DNA of 64,000 nucleotides from Arthrobacter_J sp038199985 (GCA_038199985.1 JBBPYK010000080.1:44545-108544); one strand, 5' to 3'. Shown: positions 1-9,225, counted from the first letter of the stretch. The notes: generated by a model not told the origin, from the sequence alone. Translations and numbers: made by a program.

Positions 1-2
1 AG

Positions 3-1016
3 ATCCCGGCCCCTGCCGAAAGAGAGTCACAGGCGAGAGCGCGTAGCCGTGAGGCGTTACAGGCCTACAAATCGCTGGCAGAGCCGTCGAGCCCGGTCGA
101 TCCAGAGCCACCAACTCGCCGGCAGCTGCGGATGCGGCGCGCGGAGACCGCTGATGTGGACACCGATCAGGACTCGTCAACGGAAAAGTTGCACAGTGAT
201 GGCGGGCTGCCCTCTAGCGAGGCCATTCCGGTCTCAACCCACTCTGAGGAGCCACTGTCCACCGAGACGTCGCCGGACACCGGTGCGCTGGTTGGTGGCG
301 GCCGACGACAGCGACGTCAAGGGCCGGAGGGCACCCCATCCGCGTCATCGGGCGATGAGTCCCAAGATCGGATGAGCGTAGAGCAAGCGCTGGCTGCGCG
401 GGAAGCTCTTATTGGGCAGGCCCAAAATCAAGCGGCGGCGCTGGCCTCGCAGCAGCAAGAAGACCCATTCTCCGTGGACCTTGCAGTCCTCGCGGAGCAA
501 AAGGCGTTGGCGGAACGTGCCGCGGTCCTGAACCGGCGTGCCGAGAATATGGAGCGCCTGTCACGGGAAAACGAACAAGCGCGTTCCGAACGAAACGACC
601 CAACCACCGCACACAACCTGGGAATGATTGCTCCGACTGACTACGCTCGTCGTCCCGGCGTGGACCGCTCTGTTACCTTACGAGCCCCGGGGACAACGCA
701 CATCCCTGTTTCCACCGGCAGTCTGCCGCCAGTTCGCCCATCCAACCCTGTGGTGAAGACAAAAGTTTCCACGGGTTCGTCGGTATCTAGTGCGGACCCA
801 TCCCTATCCGTCGGGGATCCTGAACCGGAGGACACGGGGCCGAGGGCGGGGCCGATCGGCGCCAAGACGGCTCACGGGCTAGATCCGTTGGATGCTGTCA
901 CGGCAGCTGGCGCGCGAATCCAGAGTCATCTTTTGATGCAGATCGCGGTGATTGGGCTCGGTGCGGTGGCCATAGTGTTTGGAATGCTAATGATTTTTGG
1001 CGGCATGGGCCGTTGA
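3..1016 (+). CDS. Hypothetical protein with one C-terminal membrane segment (5' end outside window)
   Basis: The reading frame is open from the first full codon at base 3, so the gene begins upstream of the window; 337 residues are visible. The visible part is low-complexity and rich in Pro, Ser, Glu, Arg and Ala. A coiled-coil-like Ala/Glu/Gln/Arg segment corresponds to about bases 370-600. The last 30 residues hold a single hydrophobic helix (LLMQIAVIGLGAVAIVFGML) ending in a short Gly-rich tail, so the protein is probably tail-anchored with the bulk in the cytoplasm. I recognise no catalytic domain. It directly precedes rsfS, 18 bp away, which is the position of a poorly conserved membrane protein between nadD and rsfS in Arthrobacter-type genomes. 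The function is unknown. Confidence 0.75.
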   Translation: MPAPAERESQARARSREALQAYKSLAEPSSPVDPEPPTRRQLRMRRAETADVDTDQDSSTEKLHSDGGLPSSEAIPVSTHSEEPLSTETSPDTGALVGGGRRQRRQGPEGTPSASSGDESQDRMSVEQALAAREALIGQAQNQAAALASQQQEDPFSVDLAVLAEQKALAERAAVLNRRAENMERLSRENEQARSERNDPTTAHNLGMIAPTDYARRPGVDRSVTLRAPGTTHIPVSTGSLPPVRPSNPVVKTKVSTGSSVSSADPSLSVGDPEPEDTGPRAGPIGAKTAHGLDPLDAVTAAGARIQSHLLMQIAVIGLGAVAIVFGMLMIFGGMGR

Positions 1017-1034
1017 TTGAAAACAAGGAGAACT

Positions 1035-1421
1035 GTGAGCGCTACTGATTCATCGATTGCCCTGACGAAGGCTGCGGCCCAGGCTGCGTCGGACAAACTT
1101 GCTCAGGATATAGTGGCGATCGATGTGAGTGCGCGTCTCGCGATCACTGATATCTTTCTCGTCGCATCTGCCTCAAATGAGCGGCAGGTCAACGCCATCG
1201 TTGACGGAGTTGAGGATGCACTGTCGAAGCTTGACCGCAAACCCATACGACGCGAGGGACGACGCGAAGGTCGTTGGGTGCTATTGGATTTCGGCGACAT
1301 TGTTGTACATGTCCAGCACGAAGAGGACCGTATCTTCTACGCTCTTGAGCGATTGTACAATGACTCACCCATCATTGAGCTGGGGTTGACTGCACCTGTT
1401 TCAGGTTCGGGCGACCAGTGA
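1035..1421 (+). CDS. rsfS: Ribosomal silencing factor RsfS
   Basis: A 128-residue protein of the RsfS/Iojap/DUF143 family. RsfS binds ribosomal protein L14 (uL14) on the 50S subunit and blocks joining to 30S, lowering translation in slow growth. The family pattern is clear: IVAIDVSARLAITDIFLVAS, then ASNERQVNAIVDGVEDAL, REGRREGRWVLLDFGDIVVH and the closing RIFYALERLYND. The GTG at 1035 is chosen because AAGGAG lies 5 bases upstream; an in-frame TTG at 1017 has no such site. Its stop overlaps the GTG of the next gene (GTGA), so the two are translationally coupled. Confidence 0.95.
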   Translation: MSATDSSIALTKAAAQAASDKLAQDIVAIDVSARLAITDIFLVASASNERQVNAIVDGVEDALSKLDRKPIRREGRREGRWVLLDFGDIVVHVQHEEDRIFYALERLYNDSPIIELGLTAPVSGSGDQ

Positions 1422-2137
1422 GCGCAAGACCGTCGTGGGATCCGGAACGGGTCCGGCGTCGTGTCGTTTTCTGGCGTCATGGCCGTACGGATTGGAACTC
1501 CCAAGGACGCTTTCAGGGGCAAGAAGATATCCCTCTCGATGAGACCGGTCGCGACCAGGCGAAACGATCGGCTCTGTTGCTTCAGCAACTGCCCCCGTCC
1601 CGGATTGTCTCCTCAGACCTGCTTCGCGCACATGAGACGGCCACGGCATTGGCGTCCCTCAGCGGACTTGAGGTAACTACGGACGCTCGGTTCAGAGAGA
1701 CATACGCTGGGCGGTGGCAAGGTAAAACGTTTTCGGAGATCGGTGAAGCGTTTCCGGAGGAACAAGCGCAGTGGCATGCCGGATCTGTGACGGCACGGGC
1801 AGGCGGAGGCGAGCGGCGTGTTGACGTGGGGCAACGAATGGCAGCTGCGGTGCTGGAAGTGGTCGAAGAAATGGGACCAGATGAGACGTTGGTGGTAGTT
1901 AGCCACGGCGGGGCCATCCGGGTCGCTCTTGCTGCCGTCCTTGGCCTTCCGCAGAATTACTGGGGCACCATTTCGGGAGTCACGAACTGTCATTGGTCCG
2001 TTCTTGAAGAATTGGATGAACGCGCTGAGGTTTCCGAATCAACGGTCCGGGAGAGCGACGCTTTGCTCACCCGATGGCACCTTACCGAACACAATGTCGG
2101 GTTGGCCGGACTTCCCGCATCCCCTGTAGAGGGTTAG
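1418..2137 (+). CDS. Histidine phosphatase family protein (phosphoglycerate-mutase fold; GpgP-like)
   Basis: A 239-residue branch-1 histidine phosphatase. The catalytic RHG motif is at residues 20-22 (FWRHGRTDWN, with His21 the phospho-acceptor) and the second catalytic His lies in VVVSHGGAIR. An ETYAGRWQGKT segment supplies the acidic residue. The start is the GTG overlapping the rsfS stop. In Mycobacterium the gene in this place after nadD-rsfS is Rv2419c, a glucosyl-3-phosphoglycerate phosphatase (GpgP). This protein may do the same job in glycogen or methylglucose polymer synthesis, but the fold also covers cofactor-dependent mutases and other phosphatases, so the substrate is inferred from synteny only. 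Confidence 0.85.
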   Translation: MSARPSWDPERVRRRVVFWRHGRTDWNSQGRFQGQEDIPLDETGRDQAKRSALLLQQLPPSRIVSSDLLRAHETATALASLSGLEVTTDARFRETYAGRWQGKTFSEIGEAFPEEQAQWHAGSVTARAGGGERRVDVGQRMAAAVLEVVEEMGPDETLVVVSHGGAIRVALAAVLGLPQNYWGTISGVTNCHWSVLEELDERAEVSESTVRESDALLTRWHLTEHNVGLAGLPASPVEG

Positions 2138-2245
2138 CTCGGGCCGATTTTGTATCGCAGGCGCCAATCCTCTAAAGTAAAGGAGTTGCTTCGAGGGCCT
2201 CCATGAAATATGTGGAAAGTACCTCTCTGGAAGCACACCGGAAAC

Positions 2246-2318
2246 GGGGCTGTGGCGCAGCTGGTAGCGCACCTGCATGGCATGCAGGGGGTCAGGGGTT
2301 CGAGTCCCCTCAGCTCCA
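2246..2318 (+). tRNA. tRNA-Ala (anticodon GGC)
   Basis: A 73-base cloverleaf. The acceptor stem is GGGGCTG/CAGCTCC with one G-U pair. The D arm is GCGC-AGCTGGTA-GCGC, the anticodon arm is CCTGC-ATGGCAT-GCAGG with GGC at positions 34-36, and the T arm is AGGGG-TTCGAGT-CCCCT. The discriminator base is A; a complete CCA end is not encoded (CCG follows). It reads GCC, and GCU by wobble. Confidence 0.97.
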
Positions 2319-2360
2319 CCGAATGGATGAGAATTCCATGAACCATCGGTGAGAAGAATA

Positions 2361-2396
2361 AACCGCTTCGGATGCGATATTCCGGGGCGGTTTTTT
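2361..2396 (+). terminator. Rho-independent terminator after tRNA-Ala
   Basis: A 12-bp stem, AACCGCTTCGGA with TCCGGGGCGGTT including G-U pairs, has an 8-base loop and runs into TTTTTT. It lies 42 bases beyond the tRNA and is well placed to end the tRNA transcript. The rest of 2138-2462 holds only the tRNA and probable promoters. Confidence 0.85.
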
Positions 2397-2462
2397 CGTT
2401 TGTACGTGCGGGTCCATGAACACGCTCATCTGTAGAGTGCAGAATCGTGAAAGACTGAGCCC

Positions 2463-3572
2463 ATGCAATCTAAGACCCACGTAGAGGGCCCGGAAGAACC
2501 ACAACACCTGGCAGTTCGCCTCGAGAACGCTCTGCAGGCTTGGCAGATTCGTCGTTCCCTCGCTAAGGGCTATGTGCGCACAGTGCTGCCCTACACCGGC
2601 TACGGCAGTACATCGTGGATTCGTGTTCTCGGGCGAGTGGTCCTATCCAAATCAATACGGAAAGACGGCCCTGAAGCGCTAAAAACTCTTCGTGAAGGAA
2701 TCCGTGGGTGGCGCAATTTCATGAGCCCACCGATCCGCTACGCTACCGTCACTGTGGAAGTCGCCGGTGAGACTCATCGTGTCAGCGCAGATCGGGGGGG
2801 AGTCATAGATGTTCGTATTCCCGTTCGGCTGGAACCTGGTGCCAATACTGTACGTCTGACCTCAGATGATTCCGCAACAGTCGAGTCCACGGTTTTCGTC
2901 ATTTCTGATGACGCTGAATTCGGTGTCGTTTCGGATATCGACGATACGGTCATGGTGACGGCATTACCCCGTCCGCTGCTTGCAGCATGGAACACCTTTG
3001 TGGTCGATGAGCATGCCCGCAATGCCACTCCTGGGATGGCGGTAATGATGGAGCGAGTCACACAGCAACACCGGGGGACGCCAGTGTTGTACTTGTCCAC
3101 TGGCGCTTGGAATGTTGCACCGACACTGACTCGGTTCTTGTCTCGCAACCTGTATCCGGCAGGGCCTCTGCTTCTGACGGACTGGGGCCCCACCCTGGAT
3201 CGCTGGTTCCGGAGCGGGTTGGAACACAAGCGATCGTCTCTGGCCCGGCTGGTCCGAGAGTTTCCAGATATCAAGTGGTTGCTGATAGGCGATGATGGCC
3301 AGCACGACGAAGCAATTTACGCTGAGTTCAGCCGCGCCCATCCTGAGAACGTTACGGCCGTGGCGATTCGTCAGCTCTCCGTTGGAGAAGCGGTTTTGGC
3401 CGGTGGCAGGTCCAGTGACACGGCTGATCACAGTTCAGATGCACCGTGGATTTATGCCCCGGACGGTGCTGGAATTTCTGAGAAACTTGAAGATCTGGGG
3501 TTCCTTGTTTCGGATCGAGACCCGCTTCCAGAAGTCCCTGATGCCGACGATGCCGCTGGTACGAATTCCTGA
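2463..3572 (+). CDS. App1-family phosphatase (DUF2183 domain)
   Basis: A 369-residue protein with the catalytic domain of the App1/DUF2183 family, a HAD-like fold named after yeast phosphatidate phosphatase App1. The nucleophile motif is GVVSDIDDTVMVT, with Asp158 and Asp160 in the DxDxT pattern. YLSTGAWNV near residue 210 is the second motif and LLIGDDGQHDEAIY near residue 275 is the acidic metal-binding motif. The N-terminal 150 residues form a beta-rich region as in bacterial relatives. There is no signal peptide or membrane segment. The bacterial substrate is not established; lipid phosphate hydrolysis is the family analogy. It stands alone, converging on the FUSC gene 5 bp away. Confidence 0.85.
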   Translation: MQSKTHVEGPEEPQHLAVRLENALQAWQIRRSLAKGYVRTVLPYTGYGSTSWIRVLGRVVLSKSIRKDGPEALKTLREGIRGWRNFMSPPIRYATVTVEVAGETHRVSADRGGVIDVRIPVRLEPGANTVRLTSDDSATVESTVFVISDDAEFGVVSDIDDTVMVTALPRPLLAAWNTFVVDEHARNATPGMAVMMERVTQQHRGTPVLYLSTGAWNVAPTLTRFLSRNLYPAGPLLLTDWGPTLDRWFRSGLEHKRSSLARLVREFPDIKWLLIGDDGQHDEAIYAEFSRAHPENVTAVAIRQLSVGEAVLAGGRSSDTADHSSDAPWIYAPDGAGISEKLEDLGFLVSDRDPLPEVPDADDAAGTNS

Positions 3573-3577
3573 GTCGG

Positions 3578-4651
3578 TTATGTTTTGATGGCCCAGAGCA
3601 TCCGGCGCAGGCTAACGGCTAGTGATGCCGTGGTCTGTATGGCTTCATTCCTGCGTCCTGTTGCGTCGAGTGATCGCTGAAGTTCATGGACGGCGTCCTC
3701 GGCGATGCGGTAACTCTCAGACTCGGGATCCCATTCGCTGATGGCTGTCGAACACGTGGCGAAGGCGTTGGATAGCGGGTCGGCTGTCGATTGGCTGACC
3801 GGGGTTTTTTTGGGGCCGTCCCAAATGGCGCTGGCCAGGATCTCGGTAACATCCCGAACGTGAAATGCTGTGCGTTCTAGGGCTGTGAGCAGAGCGACAT
3901 CCGCGTCTACATCCCGTTTGTTTATTTTGCGGCGAAAGTTTCCGCGCTGACTGATCTGTGCGAGGGCCACAGCTTCGTGCACTTCCCTGCTGAGCTCGGA
4001 CAAACCGTCTCCACGTTCGGACCACTCCTGATGCTCTGGCGGCCAGGATTCCAGGATGGCTGCTGACATATCGGCGAGCTGAAGACTCAGAGTTGATCGC
4101 AGTTCGGCAAGTCCGTTGACGGCGCCGGTGAGGTGTAGCGGGGGAAAAAGCGTGGCATTGACCAGGAGGCCCACGCCCACACCGACGAGCATCTGGATGA
4201 AGTAACCCAGCGAGAATCCGTCAGGGTCCTGATCTCCCAGCAGCATGACGATCAACGCCGCCGTCGGAATGAGGTCTTTTCCCGCACCCATGCGCGGCAG
4301 CCCAGCCACCAGAACGCCAATACCGACAACGAGTGCCACTGTCCACATGTTCGGCGCGGCAACCTGCGTGACGAGGAACGCCACGACTATGCCGAGTCCC
4401 AGCCCCGCGAGTGTTTCCATGCCCTGTTTGATGGAGCCACCTACCGATGTGTACATAGCGGCCATGGCGCCGATTGGCGCGTAGTAGGGGAATTCCGCTG
4501 CGACCCCGGGCATGAGGAGCGCGACCCACCACGCGAGCGCTCCGGCCAGTGCCGATTTCAGGGCGAGTAGGAGCCTGTGGTGGGTAGCCAACGGCATGAA
4601 CCGCTGACGGAACCAACGGGCAGTGGATGCCGCTTCGGGAAGGGTTGCCAT
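3578..4651 (-). CDS. FUSC / aromatic acid exporter family membrane protein
   Basis: A 357-residue integral membrane protein. Hydrophobic helices fill about residues 25-175 (for example ALAGALAWWVALLMPGV, LAGLGLGIVVAFLVTQVA, VALVVGIGVLVAGL, MLVGVGVGLLVNATLFPP). A hydrophilic, largely helical cytoplasmic half of about 180 residues follows. This half-size FUSC/ArAE layout is typical of actinobacterial proteins, which may act as dimers. The family exports aromatic acids and related toxic compounds, but the substrate cannot be told here. The start is the ATG at 4651. It is divergent from metF, sharing a 334-bp intergenic region. Confidence 0.8.
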   Translation of the reverse strand: MATLPEAASTARWFRQRFMPLATHHRLLLALKSALAGALAWWVALLMPGVAAEFPYYAPIGAMAAMYTSVGGSIKQGMETLAGLGLGIVVAFLVTQVAAPNMWTVALVVGIGVLVAGLPRMGAGKDLIPTAALIVMLLGDQDPDGFSLGYFIQMLVGVGVGLLVNATLFPPLHLTGAVNGLAELRSTLSLQLADMSAAILESWPPEHQEWSERGDGLSELSREVHEAVALAQISQRGNFRRKINKRDVDADVALLTALERTAFHVRDVTEILASAIWDGPKKTPVSQSTADPLSNAFATCSTAISEWDPESESYRIAEDAVHELQRSLDATGRRNEAIQTTASLAVSLRRMLWAIKT

Positions 4652-4828
4652 GTCCTAAGTATGCCGGTGGAGACGTTGCAGAGTCGGCAGAGTGCGTTCG
4701 GAGCAGCTGGAAGGATTCTAGGAGAGGGGATGAGGCACAACTTTCTTAGGGCGTAGATACGTCATGTTGGCGTAACCTGCGACGAAAAAATTTGAACCCG
4801 CAGTCGACCCCCGATAGCGTTCTCAACA

Positions 4829-4894
4829 GTTACTAAGGTAACGGGTCAGCGACCTTCTCTGACGAAGGTGTGGGTGCCCCCATGTGGGCCTGAC
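4829..4894 (+). promoter_or_regulatory. Possible structured leader and operator upstream of metF
   Basis: The 334-bp gap 4652-4985 between the divergent FUSC and metF genes contains an inverted repeat GTTAC-TAAG-GTAAC at 4829-4842. Immediately after it is a potential three-way junction: GTCAG 4845-4849 can pair with CTGAC 4890-4894, enclosing hairpins ACCTTC/GAAGGT (4852-4857 with 4864-4869) and GCCC/GGGC (4876-4879 with 4886-4889). I cannot match it to a known SAM, cobalamin or folate riboswitch; in particular the GGCAACC and B12-box motifs are absent. It could be a repressor site plus leader, or chance. I see no gene in this gap. Confidence 0.35.
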
Positions 4895-4985
4895 ATTTGA
4901 TGCACGCGCAGGATAAATATGGTGATGCGGCCGTACGCCAAAAAACCTGATGCGTTTCCAAACACCCAACTTCAAGGACAAACAC

Positions 4986-5972
4986 ATGTCTCCATTGACT
5001 CTGGCACCGCCATACCCAAAACCTCCTCTAGAAATTCCGGACCTACCGTCAGCCAGCTATCCCGCGCTCTCCTATGAGCTCTATCCGCCGCGGAATACCA
5101 CAGCCAATACCCATCTTTGGGACACCATTCGGCGTCTTGAAAACACGGCACCAGATTTTGTCTCTGTCACCTACGGATCTTCAGGGTCCAACCGAAACAT
5201 CGCCGTCGGCCTCCTTGACCGGCTTCGTCACGAAACAACACTGAAACCACTGGCGCATCTGACCTGCACTGGGGCCGATCGGACAACGCTTGCAGGAATT
5301 GTTGATGAGCTCATCACCAATGGTGTCAGGGGAGTTCTCGCCCTGCGTGGTGACCGGACGGATCAGGAACAGACGCCGCGGGATGGCCTGCGGTATGCCC
5401 AACAGCTCGTGGAGCTTATCCGACAGGTGGAGCGCCGCCGGGCCGCGGAACTCTGCGCTGGGCGATTGGCGGTCGGCGTCGCTGCCTATCCCGTCAAACA
5501 TCCGGAGTCGCCGAGTTTCAGCCACGATATCGAGGTCCTGCTGGCAAAACAGGGATCGGGGGCGGACTTCGCTATTACGCAGGTCTTCTTCCAGCCCGGA
5601 CAGTACAAAGACCTGGTCTCTGCCGCTCGGCGCGCAGGGGTGGTCATCCCCATCATTCCGGGCATCATGCCGTTGACCAACGTTCGCCGACTCGACCGGT
5701 TGGTTGAACTCGCTGGTCTCGACATGGATCAAAAGCTTCGGGACCAGCTCGTCAACGCGGGGGGCCGGAGCGCCCAGCAACAAGTGGGACTCCGCGCCAC
5801 CGTCGAACTCATCAGTGATGTTCTAGACTCTGGAGCCCCGGGCCTCCATCTCTACACATTCAACGAACATTCCGCCGCGCTAGAAGTACTCGAACAGCTG
5901 GACCTTAAGCGTCCGCACCGTTCGGCGACGCGCAAGCAACCAACCACTCCACAGACAGGTACACGACAATGA
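4986..5972 (+). CDS. metF: 5,10-methylenetetrahydrofolate reductase
   Basis: A 328-residue flavoprotein of the MTHFR family that reduces 5,10-methylene-THF to 5-methyl-THF, the methyl donor for MetE next door. Characteristic segments are SYELYPPRN (catalytic Glu near the N-terminus), DFVSVTYGSSGSNR, LAHLTCTGADRTTL, VRGVLALRGD, GADFAITQVFF and PGIMPLTNVRRL. The ATG at 4986 is preferred over an in-frame ATG at 4950 because AAGGA lies about 10 bases upstream and the family begins near here. The stop overlaps the metE start (ATGA), so the two genes form a coupled methionine operon. Confidence 0.93.
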   Translation: MSPLTLAPPYPKPPLEIPDLPSASYPALSYELYPPRNTTANTHLWDTIRRLENTAPDFVSVTYGSSGSNRNIAVGLLDRLRHETTLKPLAHLTCTGADRTTLAGIVDELITNGVRGVLALRGDRTDQEQTPRDGLRYAQQLVELIRQVERRRAAELCAGRLAVGVAAYPVKHPESPSFSHDIEVLLAKQGSGADFAITQVFFQPGQYKDLVSAARRAGVVIPIIPGIMPLTNVRRLDRLVELAGLDMDQKLRDQLVNAGGRSAQQQVGLRATVELISDVLDSGAPGLHLYTFNEHSAALEVLEQLDLKRPHRSATRKQPTTPQTGTRQ

Positions 5973-8287
5973 GCCCCAAATTCCCCACAGCAACTATCAA
6001 CGGCTACCCTCGCATTGGAAGGCGTCGCGAGCTCAAACGAGCCGTGGAAGCCTATTGGGCGGGAACCATTGATGCACCGGAACTCCACAAAGTAGCTTCG
6101 CAGTTGCGGGTAAATACTTATCGTCATCTGGCACGCGGCGGTTTAGGACAGCACGATTCATCCATCCCCGCCACATTTTCCTATTACGACCAGGTACTCG
6201 ATACAGCCGTTGCGTTGGGCGCTGTTCCCGAACGCTTTTCAGACCTGTTCGACGACGGCACACTGGGACTGGACGCGTACTTCACGCTGGCACGTGGGGA
6301 CAGTAAGCGTGCGCCGCTGGAAATGACCAAGTGGTTCGATTCCAACTATCACTATCTGGTTCCCGAGATCGGTCCGGCGACACCTTTCCGGCTGGCCAAT
6401 CGATGGATAGAGGACACCTTCAAAGAGGCCCTCGCATCCGGGTTCACCACGAGGCCGGTCCTCATCGGACCTGTGACTTTCCTGCTCTTGAGTAAGGCAT
6501 GCTCTTCTGCCCCCGCGGGATTTGATCCCCTAGAGAGGCTCGCCGGCCTGGTCCCGTTGTATGAAGAACTTCTAGAACGCTTGCAGACCGCTGGAGCACA
6601 CTGGGTGCAGCTCGAAGAACCCGCATTGACCGCGGATCAACGGATTTCACCGGAAGAACTGGCCACCCTGACGACGTCCGTTTACACTCGGCTAGCGGCA
6701 TCTCAGAAGCGACCGAAACTGCTGGTGACAACCTCCTACGGATCACTGGGACCATTGCTGCCAGCATTGGCGGGAACTGCTATTGATGCATTGCATCTGG
6801 ATATTTCTAAAGGCGGGGTTCCCTCCGTGGACGACCTGTCAGAACTCGACGAGACGGTTCTCGTAGCCGGGCTAGTGGACGGGCACAACGTCTGGAGAAT
6901 CGATCTTTCATTGGCGGCACATCGCCTGACGCAACTAGAGGCGATAACCCATAACCTGTCCGTCTCGACCTCGACGTCCTTGCAGCATGTACCACACGAC
7001 GTCGAGGAAGAGCAGGGGCTGCATCCGCGTCTACGCACGTGGCTGGCATTCGCCGACCAGAAGATAACCGAAACGCTTACCCTGGCGCGTCTGATCGGCA
7101 ACCCGCTCGCAATCGATCGTGAAATCATTGAATCCGATAGAGTCCTTGGCGAACGCTCTACCGCCGACGGAGTACGCAGAACCGACGTCCGAGCCCGCAT
7201 AGCGGCCCTGACGCCTGCGGACTTCATACGCTCGCCCTACTCACAGAGACAGCAGGTCCAAAAAGAAGCGCTCCAGCTCCCTCTCCTGCCCACCACTACC
7301 ATCGGTTCGTTTCCGCAGACATCTGCTGTCCGAACGGCACGAGCAAAAGTAAAAAACGGCAGTATCGCGGTCACTGCTTACAAGACGATCATGAAAGAAG
7401 AAATTCGCAGCGTCATTGAACTTCAGGACAACCTCGGTCTGGACGTCCTGGTGCATGGCGAGCCCGAACGCAACGACATGGTCCAATATTTCGCTGAGAA
7501 CCTAGACGGATTCGCTGTCACGGAACACGGCTGGGTCCAGTCCTATGGAAGCCGCTGCACACGACCCTCGATTCTCTGGGGCGACGTCCACCGACCGGCA
7601 CCGATCACCGTGGAGTGGACGCGTTACGCACAGTCGCTCTCCACCAAGCCGGTCAAAGGAATGCTCACTGGCCCCGTAACCATCCTCGCCTGGTCGTTCG
7701 TTCGCGATGATCAGCCCCTCGACGAAACCGCTCAACAGGTCGCACTAGCCCTGCGTGATGAAATTGCCGATCTTGAGGATGTGGGCACCCCGATCATCCA
7801 AGTGGATGAACCAGCGCTGCGAGAATTACTGCCACTGCGGGAAACCGACAGAGCCGACTACCTGGACTGGTCGGTCAAGGCCTTCCGGCTGGCCACCTCC
7901 GGAGCGGGAGACCACACACAGATTCATACACATTTGTGCTACTCAGAGTTCGGGCAGATCATCGGCGCGATAGACGCCCTCGACGCCGACGTGACCAGCA
8001 TCGAAGCCGCGCGCTCGCGAATGGAAGTTGTCGCTGACCTAGCCACTCATGGTTTCGGGCGTGGCGTAGGCCCGGGCGTGTACGACATTCATTCCCCAAG
8101 AATCCCAGAGACGGAGGAAATCGCCCATCTGCTCAAGACTGCAGTACAGAATGTGCCCGAACGTCAACTTTGGGTCAACCCAGACTGCGGCCTCAAAACT
8201 CGAGGCTATGCCGAAACGACCGCATCCTTATCGAATCTCGTCGAAGCCGTCACCCTAATCCGGGAAAGGATGGGCGCTAACGTTTAA
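5969..8287 (+). CDS. metE: Cobalamin-independent methionine synthase
   Basis: A 772-residue 5-methyltetrahydropteroyltriglutamate-homocysteine methyltransferase, near the 753 of E. coli MetE. The N-terminal folate half starts NGYPRIGRRRELKRAVEAYW. The C-terminal catalytic half starts at LPTTTIGSFPQTSAVR. The zinc ligands are in HTHLCYSEFG (His and Cys), in IEAARSRME (Glu) and in NPDCGLKTRGY (Cys). It transfers the methyl group of 5-methyl-THF to homocysteine without B12. It overlaps metF by 4 bp, and its last 11 bp overlap the end of the convergent LysR gene. Confidence 0.97.
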   Translation: MSPKFPTATINGYPRIGRRRELKRAVEAYWAGTIDAPELHKVASQLRVNTYRHLARGGLGQHDSSIPATFSYYDQVLDTAVALGAVPERFSDLFDDGTLGLDAYFTLARGDSKRAPLEMTKWFDSNYHYLVPEIGPATPFRLANRWIEDTFKEALASGFTTRPVLIGPVTFLLLSKACSSAPAGFDPLERLAGLVPLYEELLERLQTAGAHWVQLEEPALTADQRISPEELATLTTSVYTRLAASQKRPKLLVTTSYGSLGPLLPALAGTAIDALHLDISKGGVPSVDDLSELDETVLVAGLVDGHNVWRIDLSLAAHRLTQLEAITHNLSVSTSTSLQHVPHDVEEEQGLHPRLRTWLAFADQKITETLTLARLIGNPLAIDREIIESDRVLGERSTADGVRRTDVRARIAALTPADFIRSPYSQRQQVQKEALQLPLLPTTTIGSFPQTSAVRTARAKVKNGSIAVTAYKTIMKEEIRSVIELQDNLGLDVLVHGEPERNDMVQYFAENLDGFAVTEHGWVQSYGSRCTRPSILWGDVHRPAPITVEWTRYAQSLSTKPVKGMLTGPVTILAWSFVRDDQPLDETAQQVALALRDEIADLEDVGTPIIQVDEPALRELLPLRETDRADYLDWSVKAFRLATSGAGDHTQIHTHLCYSEFGQIIGAIDALDADVTSIEAARSRMEVVADLATHGFGRGVGPGVYDIHSPRIPETEEIAHLLKTAVQNVPERQLWVNPDCGLKTRGYAETTASLSNLVEAVTLIRERMGANV

Positions 8288-9212
8288 GCGGGCCATGGCG
8301 GGGCGCTATGCTCTGCTCCCGCAGCACATCTGCCAGCCGGTCCATGAAGAGGCGGACCCGAGCCGTCTGCTTGTCATTGATGAGTAGAGCGAAAATGCTA
8401 CGGGCCAAACGAATCTCCGGAACATCGAGGACCACCACGCCCTCCGTTTTGTGAACCATGGCAAGTTCGGGCACCAGCGACGCACCAAGGCCAGCCGCTG
8501 CCATTTCCAGACACGCGTTGAAATCGTCGCAGTACGACACAACGCGTGGGTGCAGGTTGCAGCTGGCAAAGAGCCGTTCAATAACGGCGGCGTCGCTGGT
8601 ACCTGGATGATGAACTATCCACGGCATATCGCTCAGTTGCGCTGCTGTAACCTCTGAGCCGGGACGAATACCCCAAGATTCCGGGAGAACTACCCTGAAA
8701 TTGTCGTCACCAATCCACTGCCGGCTAACTGAAGAGGGCCACGCAAGCCCGCCCTGGCCCACCTGATAGACAAGAGCGACGTCGAGTTCACCACCCGAGC
8801 GTAGCCCCTGAATAGTTTGCGACGGTTCGGCTACATACACCTTCAGATTGATACCGAGATCGCGCCATTCCGGCGCTCGCAGGAGCCGGGGAAGTGCATA
8901 GGTGGCAAGGGAAGGAAAAATGCCTAGCCGAAGTTCCTGTGAGGTGCCCTGTTCGGTTCGGGTTGTTGCTGCCATCAGCGCGTCAAGGTCGGTAAGGACC
9001 TTCGCCGCATGTCGAGCCATGACCACGGCGGCTTCCGTGGGCGCAATGCTCCTGGCAGCCCGCTCAAAGAGGCTGACCCCGCTGTCTCTTTCCAGTGCAG
9101 ACATCTGCTGGGAAACAGCTGAAGCGGTGTATCCCAATCGATTCGCTGCGGCGGCGAATGAGCCAGAACGGATGACTTCGAGCAGCGTACGCAGGTGAAT
9201 TGGATTTACCAC
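8277..9212 (-). CDS. LysR-type transcriptional regulator
   Basis: A 311-residue LTTR. The N-terminal winged helix-turn-helix covers residues 1-60 (HLRTLLEVIRSGSFAAAANR, then GYTASAVSQQMSALER). The C-terminal effector domain follows from about residue 90 (LRLGIFPSLATYALPRLL). Convergent overlap with metE does not by itself make it the metE regulator. MetR of enterobacteria is also an LTTR beside metE, but there it is divergent. A T-N11-A-type inverted repeat lies just upstream of its start at 9226-9246, consistent with autoregulation. The effector and targets are unknown. Confidence 0.85.
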   Translation of the reverse strand: MVNPIHLRTLLEVIRSGSFAAAANRLGYTASAVSQQMSALERDSGVSLFERAARSIAPTEAAVVMARHAAKVLTDLDALMAATTRTEQGTSQELRLGIFPSLATYALPRLLRAPEWRDLGINLKVYVAEPSQTIQGLRSGGELDVALVYQVGQGGLAWPSSVSRQWIGDDNFRVVLPESWGIRPGSEVTAAQLSDMPWIVHHPGTSDAAVIERLFASCNLHPRVVSYCDDFNACLEMAAAGLGASLVPELAMVHKTEGVVVLDVPEIRLARSIFALLINDKQTARVRLFMDRLADVLREQSIAPRHGPLKR

Positions 9213-9225
9213 CAGTGTTCCTTTC

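Noticed and set aside
4829..4985. A SAM or cobalamin riboswitch before metF
   Set aside because: Neither the conserved GGCAACC/GAAAGG-type SAM elements nor the B12 box is visible, so no named class is claimed.
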